From Algoriphagus boritolerans DSM 17298 = JCM 18970 (GTDB lineage Bacteria > Bacteroidota > Bacteroidia > Cytophagales > Cyclobacteriaceae), in NCBI RefSeq assembly GCF_900108085.1, contig NZ_FNVR01000020.1, positions 1 through 64,000 of the forward strand: DNA of 64,000 nt, read 5' to 3'. The position numbers were made by a program, and so were the translations under genes. Shown here piece after piece: positions 24,018 through 33,377 of the stretch. The notes beneath the pieces were generated by a model, which did no database searches, was not told the DNA's origin, and was given only the letters and a program-made list of their open reading frames with translations. Positions within the stretch are counted from its first letter, which is position 1; the number at the start of each line of letters is the position of its first letter.

Positions 24018-25559
24018 TTAATACCCTGGATTCTGCGGCAATGGAGCAGAATTGTTGGTAAGAATTTCAACCAATGGAATTGGCCAGATAAACAAATCAT
24101 CCTCATACGGCAAAGCATGATCCGTTGGGATGGCCACATCTGTGATGTAGAATTCAATACCTGTGATCGATCTGGAAGTGGCTTTAGCCGGAATTCCATC
24201 CATTCTTCCTTCGCCGGATAATCTGTGGATATTCGGGAATCGTCTACCTTCTGCAAGGAATTCGATTCTTGTCTCATTGATGATTGCATCGATTAGCGCA
24301 TCTGTATTTGCAAAGCTTGCGGCAGTGTAAGAAGGAACAGAAGCAGGCAATGCTCGGTCTCTTACTGAATTCAACAATTCAATCGCTGCTCCGGTGTTAC
24401 CCAAACGTGCATTAGCCTCAGCTGCTGCCAAGACAACCTCTGCAAATCTCATCACAATGGATTGATCGGAGAATGTGATGTTATCGATGTATTTATTGGT
24501 AAACATTCCAAGTGGACCTTGGCTTACCATTCCATCTGCATCACCTCTCAAGCTTCTTCGTGCATCTTCAGGATGCCAGAATTCTGCTCTCCAAATGATC
24601 GGACTGATCTTCACCAAACCTCTTGAACCCAAGTTTGGGTTGCCATACATGTTTGCAAGTGCACCGTTTACTCCAGGGTTTGAGTTTTGCGTATTTTCAA
24701 AAGAGAAAATGTTATCGCTGCTGGTTCCACCTCTGAATGGCTCCAAAGGATTTGCTGTCACTTCATAGACAGAAGCAAGCTTGTTGTATTCTGTCAATAC
24801 TCCAGCCCAATCTTCCATGTGAAGTTTTACTCTTGCCTTCAAGCCGATCGCAGCACCTTTCTGGGCTCTGAATGGATTAGTACTCTCATTCAAAAGGTTT
24901 TCAGCTTGATCGAGATCAGCCAATAATTGTGTATACACTTCCTGTACGGTTCCTCTTCCTACTGCCTCGCCTGGACCTACTTTAGATACGTCGTTGATAG
25001 CAAATGTGCGGTAAGGAATACCCATCGAAGAAGGATCGTCAGAATAGGGTCTTGCAAAGAAAATTACCAATTCGTGATGCGCTAGCGCTCTCAGGTAAAG
25101 TGCTTCACCCATAAACTGGTTCATCACTTCAGTAGTAATTACACCGTTCTGTTCTGCGATTGGAAGGTTTTCAATCACGATGTTCGCACGGTTGATCATT
25201 CTGTAAAGTGAGATCCACTGCCCGTTATTGTTTGCAGACTGAGGATTGTGCGAGTTGGTGTAGGTGATTTCATAGAACAACTGATCGTTGTACATGTCCT
25301 CGCCTCTCATGTCACCCTGCTGTACCGATGCTGCTCCAAAAGGATAGCCACGCTGTACAGCACCCAGGTAGAAACCTCGCTGTGCAGCCTCATACACGCC
25401 AAGCACTGCAGCGTTTACTCTGTTTGCATCCGCAAAAGCTTCCGCATCAGGAATAATGTTCGCAGGCTGCAGGTCTGTAACCTCGCAGGAGGAAGTAATT
25501 CCCACCATCGCTAAAGCAACAAATGCTGTTTTTATTTTATTTGAAATTACTGTTTTCAT
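24018..25559 (-). CDS. SusD/RagB-family outer-membrane nutrient-binding lipoprotein
   Basis: This protein of about 513 aa caps a SusC-type transporter at the cell surface and binds the substrate. It has a lipoprotein signal ending GITSSC. The TPR-like helical SusD fold shows the usual landmarks: ADANRVNAAVLGVYEAAQRG, ALYLRALAHHELVIFFARPY, GIPYRTFAIND, and the C-terminal RIEFLAEGRRFPNIHRL. The penultimate segment (WPIPLVEILTNNSAPLPQNP) is the standard SusD ending. An ATG at 25568 is also in frame. It follows susC by 24 bases. No glycoside hydrolase, peptidase or regulator lies next to the pair, so the substrate cannot be predicted. Confidence 0.95.
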   Translation of the reverse strand: MKTVISNKIKTAFVALAMVGITSSCEVTDLQPANIIPDAEAFADANRVNAAVLGVYEAAQRGFYLGAVQRGYPFGAASVQQGDMRGEDMYNDQLFYEITYTNSHNPQSANNNGQWISLYRMINRANIVIENLPIAEQNGVITTEVMNQFMGEALYLRALAHHELVIFFARPYSDDPSSMGIPYRTFAINDVSKVGPGEAVGRGTVQEVYTQLLADLDQAENLLNESTNPFRAQKGAAIGLKARVKLHMEDWAGVLTEYNKLASVYEVTANPLEPFRGGTSSDNIFSFENTQNSNPGVNGALANMYGNPNLGSRGLVKISPIIWRAEFWHPEDARRSLRGDADGMVSQGPLGMFTNKYIDNITFSDQSIVMRFAEVVLAAAEANARLGNTGAAIELLNSVRDRALPASVPSYTAASFANTDALIDAIINETRIEFLAEGRRFPNIHRLSGEGRMDGIPAKATSRSITGIEFYITDVAIPTDHALPYEDDLFIWPIPLVEILTNNSAPLPQNPGY

Positions 25560-25583
25560 TTTAGTCATTTTTAGGATGATTGA

Positions 25584-28500
25584 TTAGAATCCAACATTAA
25601 GACCCACAGACCAAGTTCTGATGATTGGGGCTACGTTCCAGTCTACACCGAAGCTCAACTGACCACTGAACTGATTAGACTCTGGATCAATTCCTGAATA
25701 TTTGGTAAAAATTAATGGGTTTTGAACCTGAGCAAAGAATCTTGCTGATCTGATTGCACCATTGAATGTATTGCTCAAGGTAGCAGCAGGAATTCTGTAT
25801 CCAATTGCGATATTTTGAATTCTCACGAAATCACCTTTCTCGATGAATCTGCTGTTGGAAGCAGAAGTCTGCCAGGTGTTCGCATCACGTCCTGAGTAAA
25901 GTCTAGGTACGTCAGTTACCTGTCCGCTTTCTGTCCATCTGTTCAAGATCTCTCTGTGGTTGTTTGAGAAACCAAGTCCCATCAAACCTCTCAAAGATTC
26001 ATTCATAATGTAGTTACCACCTGAGTACCTTACAAAGATTTCAGCATCCCAATTACCATAATTGAAGTTGTTGGACCATCCACCCTGGAATTTAGGAAGT
26101 GTATTTCCTAAGAAGAACTGAGTGGGTGCGGAAGCTGCATTAGCAACGTTGCTAGGATCATTGGCATCAAATGCTCTCCAAGAAGAAGCACCTACAAGCT
26201 GAACCACATTATCACCGCTGAAATACATTGCATTACCGTTTGCAGGGTTTACTCCAGCCCACTTAAATCCATAAAGCTGCGCAATTGGTCCACCCACTAC
26301 GGTTCTGTTGTAAGTACCAGTCAATGGCTGCACCAAGTTGGTTACCTCGTTTTCGATGAAGGTGAAGTTGAAGTCAGTGTTCCATGAGAATTTACCTCTG
26401 TTGATCACATTGGCAAAAGCTCTCAATTCAACACCTTGGTTATACATCGCACCTACGTTTTGGCTGATGTTGTTGCCAGGAATACCCAATGAAGGAGCAG
26501 TTGGAGCGTTCAAGACGATTCCATCCACATTGTTCTTGAAGTAATCAGCAGAGATGGTCACTTTGCCGATGGTCATATCCAAACCTACATTGAACTTCTT
26601 GGAAGTTTCCCACTGCAATGCAACGTTAGCTACGTTAGAATATCCGATACCTGCGCCAGCAGCTGCCTGTACTGGACCGAAACCACCTGCATAAGGGAAT
26701 GCCCCACCTGGTAAGCTTACGTTACCTACTTCAGCATAAGATGCTCTTAGTTTGAAGTCAGAGATCAATTCTGAATTAAAGAATCCTTCGTCAGACACTC
26801 TCCAACCGATGGATCCACCTGGGAATGTACCTCTTCTATTTTCTTCAGCAAGCTGAGAAATACCGTCATTTCTTACCGCAAAAGACAAAAGATATTTGCC
26901 TTTGTAGCTGTAATTGAATCTTGCAAAGTACGAATCAAACCCATTTTCCGAGAAGCCACCTGCAGAGAATTGATTGTTGTAAGAGTTGGAGATCAAGTTT
27001 CTCAATCTGAAAAACTCATCAGAGAAATCAGTTCCTGATGCAGAGAAATTGTAGAAGTTGGTGTACTGGTATTCCACACCTGCAGTTACGTTAATATTGT
27101 GATCATTAGCCAAAACAGTCTGATAATTCAAAGTATTCTGCCAGTTCCATCTGAACGCTGGATTGTACGCCATCGTCACTGAACCATTTGCGCTTCTACC
27201 GTCACCATGCTTAGGGTTCAATGTAGTAAAGTCATCTGCCATGGTCAAATCGATACCGATTTGTGTTCTTGCAGTCAGGCCAGTTGCCAGATCAACTTCA
27301 GCATAAGCATTACCCAACAATCTGTGGTTTCTGCCTCGGGTGAAATTGTTTTCCAATACATAAGCAATGTTTGGAATGTTGTTGTCCGGACCGGCTAGGT
27401 TGGCACCGAAACCGGTGGTTGCACCATTTGCAGTGATATTATACCCATCAAAAGCAGTGTTTTCAGGATCGAAAATAGGAACGTTTGGCAATGCACGGGT
27501 AGCATTGTAGATCGCACCTGAAAGGGAGTTGGCACCGTTGTTCAAAGCAGTGATTTCAGTGTAGGCATAAGAAAGGCTAGTTCCAATTCTTACTTTATTA
27601 GAAATCGAGTGATCAATGTTTGCTCTGAAAGCATAACGCTTCAAATCGTTATTTTTTACTACAGACTCCTGATCTGTAAAACCCATAGAGAAGAAGTATT
27701 TCGTAGCTTCAGATCCACCGCTGATGGAAAGGTTGTGCTGCTGAGTTGTACCTCTTCTAAGCACAGCACTTTGCCAGTCGGTGTTGACACCTGGATTTGC
27801 AAGGGGAGACGCATTTGCATTTGTTCTTTTTTCATTTGCGATAGGTACCCACTCGTCACCGGTCAATAGGTCGAACTGATCCACTGCCTCGTTGAAACCA
27901 GTACTTACGCTGTAGTTAACCTGTGCTTTTCCGGTTTTACCTCTTTTGGTTGTAATCAAAATTACACCATTAGCTGCTCTGGAACCGTAGATCGCTGTAG
28001 CTGATCCATCTTTCAATACTTCGTAAGACTGGATATCAGCAGGGTTGATGTTAGCCAATGGGTTGGAAGCAACTGCACCTGAACGGTCAGAATCCACCAC
28101 AGGAACACCATCAATAACGATTAGTGGATCCGCTCCACCAGACAGGGAGTTTACCCCTCTGATCCGGATGATTGGTCTTGCTCCCAGGATACCACTAGGT
28201 ACAGTCACGGATACACCAGCAGCTCTACCTGCCAATTGTGTGTCGAAAGAAGGAGAAACCAAGTTTTCTATAGACTCATTGCTGATAGAAGTCACCGAAC
28301 CGGTGATGTCTCTTCTCTCCTGAGTTCCATAACCCGTTACCACGACTTCATTCAATACTTTGACATCGGTGTCCATGCTCACATTGATCACAGAACTTGA
28401 ACCGATTGGCATTTCCTTGGTTAGGTAGCCCACAAAGCTGAATACAAGGGTGGTAGCATTGTCAGGAACAGAGATCGAATAAGATCCGTCTAGATCGGTA

Positions 28501-28658
28501 ATTGTTCCTTGGGTGGTGCCTTTTACCACCACGCTGGCGCCTGGTACGCCTTCAGGCTCTTCGGCCGAAGTAACCCTACCAGTGATCGTTTTGGATTGCG
28601 CGAGTACTGACACGATCGTCAGAAAACTCAGTGCAAAACCTAATAAAACTTTCTTCAT
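25584..28658 (-). CDS. SusC/RagA-family TonB-dependent outer-membrane transporter
   Basis: This 1024-aa TonB-dependent transporter has a signal peptide ending VSVLAQ, then a carboxypeptidase-regulatory-like domain (residues about 25-100, TITGRVTSAEEPEGVPGASV). The TonB-box region (VLNEVVVTGYGTQERRDITG) and the plug domain follow (RIRGVNSLSGGADPLIVIDG, YEVLKDGSATAIYGSRAANG), then a beta-barrel of about 750 residues ending VGLNVGF with a terminal Phe. No STN domain is present, so there is no sign of anti-sigma signalling. The frame opens at 28685, but MKKVLLGFALSF at 28658 is the natural start of the signal peptide. It forms an operon with the SusD gene downstream. Confidence 0.96.
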   Translation of the reverse strand: MKKVLLGFALSFLTIVSVLAQSKTITGRVTSAEEPEGVPGASVVVKGTTQGTITDLDGSYSISVPDNATTLVFSFVGYLTKEMPIGSSSVINVSMDTDVKVLNEVVVTGYGTQERRDITGSVTSISNESIENLVSPSFDTQLAGRAAGVSVTVPSGILGARPIIRIRGVNSLSGGADPLIVIDGVPVVDSDRSGAVASNPLANINPADIQSYEVLKDGSATAIYGSRAANGVILITTKRGKTGKAQVNYSVSTGFNEAVDQFDLLTGDEWVPIANEKRTNANASPLANPGVNTDWQSAVLRRGTTQQHNLSISGGSEATKYFFSMGFTDQESVVKNNDLKRYAFRANIDHSISNKVRIGTSLSYAYTEITALNNGANSLSGAIYNATRALPNVPIFDPENTAFDGYNITANGATTGFGANLAGPDNNIPNIAYVLENNFTRGRNHRLLGNAYAEVDLATGLTARTQIGIDLTMADDFTTLNPKHGDGRSANGSVTMAYNPAFRWNWQNTLNYQTVLANDHNINVTAGVEYQYTNFYNFSASGTDFSDEFFRLRNLISNSYNNQFSAGGFSENGFDSYFARFNYSYKGKYLLSFAVRNDGISQLAEENRRGTFPGGSIGWRVSDEGFFNSELISDFKLRASYAEVGNVSLPGGAFPYAGGFGPVQAAAGAGIGYSNVANVALQWETSKKFNVGLDMTIGKVTISADYFKNNVDGIVLNAPTAPSLGIPGNNISQNVGAMYNQGVELRAFANVINRGKFSWNTDFNFTFIENEVTNLVQPLTGTYNRTVVGGPIAQLYGFKWAGVNPANGNAMYFSGDNVVQLVGASSWRAFDANDPSNVANAASAPTQFFLGNTLPKFQGGWSNNFNYGNWDAEIFVRYSGGNYIMNESLRGLMGLGFSNNHREILNRWTESGQVTDVPRLYSGRDANTWQTSASNSRFIEKGDFVRIQNIAIGYRIPAATLSNTFNGAIRSARFFAQVQNPLIFTKYSGIDPESNQFSGQLSFGVDWNVAPIIRTWSVGLNVGF

Positions 28659-29156
28659 AGGTAATTGATTTAGTTTTTTTAACATTCAGAAGGCCAAGAT
28701 GCGACCTATTAGACCAAGGAAACAAATCTTAAAAAGTGCTTCCATGAGTTGTAAATCCATATTTTATTTGGCCTTTTGACTTTTTTTAAAAATTTAAACT
28801 AAATAAAATTAAACCTAAAGACATGAACGTAATTAAACTATTGCATTTTTAATTATTGAATCCATTAAATTTTTTCTAAAGACGAAAAAGCCTCTAAAAA
28901 TTCTGTTCATTAGAAAAGTTCAATAAATATTTATGATTGCTTATGAATTAATAGTTAATTAACATTTACATAATATTCTGCTTAATCAAAAAAATTAGCT
29001 GATTTATTTTGAAGTCTCTGCAATGAATCTTTCAAAAGTCAAAATCTAATTAAAGTGATTTGAATTTTTTCCAAATTTCATGGAAGCAGTGATTTTTTGA
29101 TAAATTTTTGATTTTTTTCGACGATTGGCGCAAAAAACAGGTCCCAAATCAAAAAA
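28659..29156. other. AT-rich region upstream of the susC gene
   Basis: About 500 very AT-rich bases lie between the susC start and the 3' end of the 2H phosphoesterase gene. No ORF or RNA gene is evident. On the minus strand an AAGATTTG about 65 bases before the susC start loosely resembles a -7 box, without a clear -33 partner. A long leader for susCD is possible. Confidence 0.5.
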
Positions 29157-29696
29157 TCACCCTCCAAATGGTAGATTTCGATAAGGAATCCATTTTTGGT
29201 TCAATCGTTTTAGAATAGTTATCTCTCCAGCGTTAAAGTAAGCGCGGAAGCTTTGTTGTCTGACCAACTCCAACACCTCAAAAAAATTCCCCGGCTTGAG
29301 ATCCTTGAAAGAGACTGTCAAATGCGGATGGTAGTTGCGATCACTCAATTCATCTACGAGGTTGAGTTCCCTTTTACAAAAAGTCTTCACGGACGATTGC
29401 ATCGCCATGAGCTCTGTGGATTTCTCGATGCCAAGGAATATGACCCGGTTTCCAAACGTCCCCACTCCGGCAATTTTGACTTCAAAAGGTTTTTGAGCTT
29501 CTAAGAAACGCGCGAGTTTTTCTTCCAGGATTGATTCTTTGGCTTCATTATAGCTGAAAGGCATCTTCAACGTGATGTGTGGCGGAGATTTTAAGGCATA
29601 TTTTATTCCAAACTGATCCCGGATTAACATTTTAATATCCTGCGCCATTTCAAGGATTTCCGGAGGAGGCAGCAGTGCCAAAAAGTATTTTTGCAT
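29157..29696 (-). CDS. 2H phosphoesterase (2'-5' RNA ligase / cyclic phosphodiesterase-like)
   Basis: This 179-aa protein has the two HxT-type motifs that define the 2H superfamily: PPHITLKMPF near residue 40 and YHPHLTVSFK near residue 130. Both active-site histidines are therefore present. Members hydrolyse 2',3'-cyclic phosphates on RNA ends or join 2'-5' bonds. The ATG at 29705 is in frame, but MQKYFLALLPPP at 29696 is the usual start of this family. It is a single gene with no obvious operon partner, and its in vivo substrate is unknown. Confidence 0.82.
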   Translation of the reverse strand: MQKYFLALLPPPEILEMAQDIKMLIRDQFGIKYALKSPPHITLKMPFSYNEAKESILEEKLARFLEAQKPFEVKIAGVGTFGNRVIFLGIEKSTELMAMQSSVKTFCKRELNLVDELSDRNYHPHLTVSFKDLKPGNFFEVLELVRQQSFRAYFNAGEITILKRLNQKWIPYRNLPFGG

Positions 29697-30022
29697 TATT
29701 TTCATCCCCGTAGTTTAATTTTCCAAATAATCGCTCTTCATCAATTTCAAAAATCTGTTCGATTTCCTGAATCTATCTTATAACTTAAGACAAAAAAACC
29801 AAAAACCTTGAATTCAGGCTTACCTTAGCAAGACAGGCATGATCCAAGTATTACAAATAAGGATGGTTTGCCAAAAGAGACAGGCTAACTGACCTTAACT
29901 TCTCAAATTATAAGCATCTGAAATTGAGCATAGCTAAAAAGTCACACACTGGAATGCCCCGATAATTATCGGGGAAATCATGTGAGACTCCATCTGATCA
30001 CTAAAAAATACATTGTAGGAAT
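29697..30022. other. Intergenic region between divergent genes, containing the palindromic repeat
   Basis: About 325 bases between the 2H phosphoesterase and the universal stress protein gene. No coding potential is seen. The main feature is the dispersed palindromic repeat at 29941-29974. A TACATTGT just before the stress gene start is a weak -7 candidate. Confidence 0.5.
29941..29974 (-). repeat. Dispersed palindromic repeat, copy 2
   Basis: GTCACACACTGGAATG followed by the perfect 18-bp palindrome CCCCGATAATTATCGGGG. On the minus strand it matches the copy at 23330-23363 over 33 bases with one mismatch. It lies about 50 bases upstream of the universal stress protein gene, so it could form a hairpin in that leader. 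Confidence 0.7.
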
Positions 30023-30937
30023 ATGAAATTCTTTTCCAAAGCCATGATTGGTCTTGATCTGACCGAAATGGACGATATCCTGATCAAAAAGACGGCAGTT
30101 TTTGTCAAATTTTTAGGCATTGAAAAATGCTATTTCGTCCATGTGTCCAAAAATCTGGAAATCCCCCAAGCGATCCTTCAGAAATATCCTGACCTCGTGG
30201 CACCCACGGATGAATCCCTTGAGGCGGTGATTCAGAACAAATTAAAGGAGTTTAATTTCCCGGCAGATATCGAAACGGAGATTTTTGTGGAAGAAGGAAA
30301 ACACCCTTTGGAAACTTTTCTCCGGTGGGCGAAGATCAAGGATACGGATTTGATCATCATGGGTCGGAAAGACACCCTGCCAGGACATGGCGTGTTGGCA
30401 GATGGAGTAGCCAAAAAAGCACCTTGTTCAGTACTCTTAATCCAAGAAAAAAGACCGGTCAAGTTTCCGAAAAAAATACTGATCGCGACAGATTTTTCAG
30501 CCCACAACCACCCCATTTACGAATTTGCAGAGCTTCTCTCTGACGAAGTGAAGGCGGAGTTGGTGCCTGTCCACATCTACGAAGTACCGCATGGCTATTC
30601 CAAAACCGGGAAAACTTTTGAGGAGTTTTCTGAGATTATGAAAGAAAACGCCAGAGCTGACTTCAAAAAATTTGTGTCAAAACACAATCACCCTAATTTG
30701 GAATGTCAAATGGTGTTGAATGATGGCAAAAATCCGGGAAACTTGATCCTGGAGTTTGCTACAAAGATCGAAGCTGATATGATTCTCCTCGGATCAAGGG
30801 GCCGAACCAGCTCGGCTGCAATACTTCTGGGAAGTACTGCCGAGAAACTCATCCATGTCAATAAGCTGCTGCCCATGCTCATTTTCAAGAAAAAAGGAGA
30901 AACCATGGGATTCTTTGACGCACTGTTTAAGATCTAA
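30023..30937 (+). CDS. Tandem universal stress protein (UspA family)
   Basis: This 304-aa cytoplasmic protein is made of two Usp domains (about residues 1-145 and 146-295). The second keeps the ATP-binding pattern G-x2-G-x9-G-S/T at GSRGRTSSAAILLGST. The first has a degenerate version (MGRKDTLPGHGVLADG), so only one half may bind nucleotide. A short C-terminal extension (GETMGFFDALFKI) follows. The role in stress survival is by family only. The 3' end overlaps the convergent methyltransferase gene by 11 bases. Confidence 0.9.
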   Translation: MKFFSKAMIGLDLTEMDDILIKKTAVFVKFLGIEKCYFVHVSKNLEIPQAILQKYPDLVAPTDESLEAVIQNKLKEFNFPADIETEIFVEEGKHPLETFLRWAKIKDTDLIIMGRKDTLPGHGVLADGVAKKAPCSVLLIQEKRPVKFPKKILIATDFSAHNHPIYEFAELLSDEVKAELVPVHIYEVPHGYSKTGKTFEEFSEIMKENARADFKKFVSKHNHPNLECQMVLNDGKNPGNLILEFATKIEADMILLGSRGRTSSAAILLGSTAEKLIHVNKLLPMLIFKKKGETMGFFDALFKI

Positions 30938-31847
30938 GCGGCTTTCTCAAGTAAAAACAAGCCTGATCTCCTTCGCCCTCTAAATTATTTTGGAGGGCTT
31001 TTTTGTGCATAATTTGTCTTTCTTCCTTCGTAAAAAATTTAGCTATTTTACTTTCATCGAGGATCTCGTCCCTTCGGTACAATTCCGTACCCCAAAATTG
31101 AAAATCGGAAGAGTCAAACTCCACTTCATCCAGCACAAATCCAAGTTGCTCGGCTTTGATTTTAAGTCCTGCCACGGTGGGAATGATCAAATGCCGTGGC
31201 GCATCCAGCTGCACCCACAGTTCCCGATGCGCTTTCCAAACTTGGGCATCAGCCACGGGACATCGGATGAGCAATTTGCCTCCCGGCTTCAACTGCCGAT
31301 AGCAGCACTTCAGCACCTCATGGGGATCCTCCATGTGCTCAAATGAATGATGCATCATGATCAGATCAAAGGTGTATCCCGACTCTTCTATCCGTTTCTT
31401 CCAGAGGGTAAGTCCAGGAGCCACCTGCTTATCGGCATCTATAAAGGGATCAAACCCATGTAAATCCAAATACCCACTCGCGTAAAGCTCATAAAGCAGC
31501 TGCCCGTTGCCACATCCTACGTCCGCGATCCGGCAAGTGAATTCCGGATTAAGTTTTTTGAGCCAAAAACCATACCTGGGTGCTATCGCATCAAGTCCCA
31601 AACCTAAAAACAATCGCATTCTCAGCGATTTCAGGATTCGCTTCAGCAGGTTTGAAGGCTGTAATGGGATAAACGAATAGTAATTGGATGGATAATAAAC
31701 GGACAAATCCTCCGGCACAGCATCCAACTGTAATGATCCACATCCCAAACATTCGGCATATCTAAAAATACCTCCCAAACCCAGCATTCGCTCTTTTGCC
31801 TGAAAAAAACTTAGCTCTCCGCTTCCGCAAAATTTACATTCGGACAT
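30927..31847 (-). CDS. Class I SAM-dependent methyltransferase with N-terminal Cys-rich segment
   Basis: This 306-aa protein starts with a zinc-ribbon-like segment (CKFCGSG, then AECLGCGSLQL), as in sugar or lipid methyltransferases of glycan loci. The SAM fold spans residues about 110-230, with motif I at IADVGCGNGQLLYEL and the post-motif MMHHSFEHMEDPHEVL. It starts 3 bases after the stop of the WcaJ-like sugar transferase, in the same direction, so it probably modifies the glycan made there. The substrate is not predictable. Confidence 0.85.
   Translation of the reverse strand: MSECKFCGSGELSFFQAKERMLGLGGIFRYAECLGCGSLQLDAVPEDLSVYYPSNYYSFIPLQPSNLLKRILKSLRMRLFLGLGLDAIAPRYGFWLKKLNPEFTCRIADVGCGNGQLLYELYASGYLDLHGFDPFIDADKQVAPGLTLWKKRIEESGYTFDLIMMHHSFEHMEDPHEVLKCCYRQLKPGGKLLIRCPVADAQVWKAHRELWVQLDAPRHLIIPTVAGLKIKAEQLGFVLDEVEFDSSDFQFWGTELYRRDEILDESKIAKFFTKEERQIMHKKALQNNLEGEGDQACFYLRKPLRS
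30975..31004 (+). terminator. Terminator of the universal stress gene, embedded in the convergent coding sequence
   Basis: GCCCTC (30975-30980) pairs with GAGGGC (30993-30998), followed by TTTTTT. It lies 38 bases past the stress gene stop but inside the 3' coding end of the opposing methyltransferase. The 6-bp stem with a 12-base loop is modest. Confidence 0.5.
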
Positions 31848-31850
31848 CTA

Positions 31851-33221
31851 TTAATAGGCATTTTCCCGATTAAACAAGAGCTCGTGGATTGTCTTTATCA
31901 TGATTCCCATATCCAAAAAAAACGACCAATTATTAATGTAAAAATAATCCAGTCGCACACGGGACCTGATTTGATATGTATTCTCAATCTCCCCCCGGAA
32001 CCCTCTCACCTGTGCCAGTCCAGTGATTCCCGGACGGATCTTATGTCTGGAATTGTATCGCTCAATTTGGGTTTTGAAGGTCTGATTCATCGGAATGGTA
32101 TGCGGACGAGGACCCACTATCGACATATCCCCTGCCAGGACATTCAGAAATTGAGGCATTTCATCCAAAGAAGAATTCCGAAGAAATGAACCAATACGGG
32201 TCACACGGGGATCATTTTTGGTTGCTTGCTTGGTATCAGCATAGTCATTTGGAGTCATCGACCTGAATTTCAGACAATTGAACTCCTTATTATTTACCCC
32301 GTTTCTTTTCTGAATAAAAAAGACAGGACCCTTAGACTCCAATTTTATAAATATCCCTACCAAAGGAATCAGCCAAGAAAGGATAAATATGGTCACCAGT
32401 CCTGCAAAAACCAGATCAAATGTCCGCTTTGCAAAGCTGTTGAGCGGATGGTCAAGTGGAATTTCATTGACATTGATGACAAAGAAATCTCCGTATTTGG
32501 AGAATGAAAGGTTTTTTTCCAACTGCAAACTGCTCCCTGGAATCATCTTGACCTTAATGTAATTCTCATCGGCAAAGTCAATCACTCGCTTCACCAATGC
32601 CGGATCCAGATGCTCTTGAATATAGATGAGATCAAGATCCAAAGCAGGTGCCTGCCCAAAGAAATCCTTAATTCCTCCTCTCGTCTGATTACAGTCGGCC
32701 TGATCATCAAAATATCCCAAAAAATTGATTCCAAAGTCTTTTCGGATTCTAAAGACGTCAGCCAATCGAGGGCTAGTTCCTCCTTTACCCACGATTACAG
32801 CATTTTGGTAGTTATTTCCTTTGGCTCGATATCGACGAAGCAAGATGTGAACAAACACACGGAAACTCCCCATCAGAATCACCATAGTCACACCGAGCAC
32901 TAAGAGCTGAATCCATCGGATATTTCCGCTTTGAAGGGGTCTCCAAAGGATCGCTGTCGCTACAAGAAACCACAAAAGCGTGACAAGTAGATTTCTTAAG
33001 GTATGATCATATTCATCCGTACGGCCAATCTTGTAGTCCTTTCGAAGTGCTGAAATCAACAGCCAAAAAACGGATAGGGGAAGAAAAGCTGAAAATCCAG
33101 CACCTTCAAACCCTCCAGTGAGCTGGAGCAATAGATTAGCTACCAAAAGTGAAATCAAAGATGCCAGGAAATCACTGAAGGTAAAAAACCAAGGAAAATA
33201 GGTGTCAAATCTTCTCTTCAT
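31851..33221 (-). CDS. Polyprenyl glycosylphosphotransferase (WcaJ/exopolysaccharide initiating sugar transferase)
   Basis: This 456-aa protein loads the first sugar phosphate onto undecaprenyl phosphate at the inner membrane. The N-terminal half has four membrane helices (about residues 10-130) and a CoA-binding-like fold (NAVIVGKGGTSPRLADVFRI). After a further membrane helix (FDLVFAGLVTIFILSWLIPL) comes the cytoplasmic catalytic domain: GPVFFIQKRNGVNNKEFNCL, KFRSMTPND, the acidic DEMPQFLNVLAGDMSIVGPR and IRPGITGLAQVRG. It is the natural first enzyme of the small glycan block here, upstream of a methyltransferase on the same strand. No Wzx, Wzy or Wza is nearby. Confidence 0.92.
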   Translation of the reverse strand: MKRRFDTYFPWFFTFSDFLASLISLLVANLLLQLTGGFEGAGFSAFLPLSVFWLLISALRKDYKIGRTDEYDHTLRNLLVTLLWFLVATAILWRPLQSGNIRWIQLLVLGVTMVILMGSFRVFVHILLRRYRAKGNNYQNAVIVGKGGTSPRLADVFRIRKDFGINFLGYFDDQADCNQTRGGIKDFFGQAPALDLDLIYIQEHLDPALVKRVIDFADENYIKVKMIPGSSLQLEKNLSFSKYGDFFVINVNEIPLDHPLNSFAKRTFDLVFAGLVTIFILSWLIPLVGIFIKLESKGPVFFIQKRNGVNNKEFNCLKFRSMTPNDYADTKQATKNDPRVTRIGSFLRNSSLDEMPQFLNVLAGDMSIVGPRPHTIPMNQTFKTQIERYNSRHKIRPGITGLAQVRGFRGEIENTYQIRSRVRLDYFYINNWSFFLDMGIMIKTIHELLFNRENAY

Positions 33222-33377
33222 AAAAATAATTCCAAACTAAGTCTGTCCATTAAAAGCAAAAACCAGACAATTTTAGGGATCAAGCTTAAAGTTTTATGCC
33301 TTAAAATTAAGAAAGAAATTCTGTCAGGTGCTTACTTTTAGATTTATTTGTACTCTTCAATTGCCTGTCGCTTCCCA

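Noticed and set aside
25584..28658. SusC as a signalling receptor controlled by the sigma/anti-sigma pair at 4921-5731
   Set aside because: No STN domain at the SusC N-terminus and the sigma pair is about 20 kb away, so no link can be supported.
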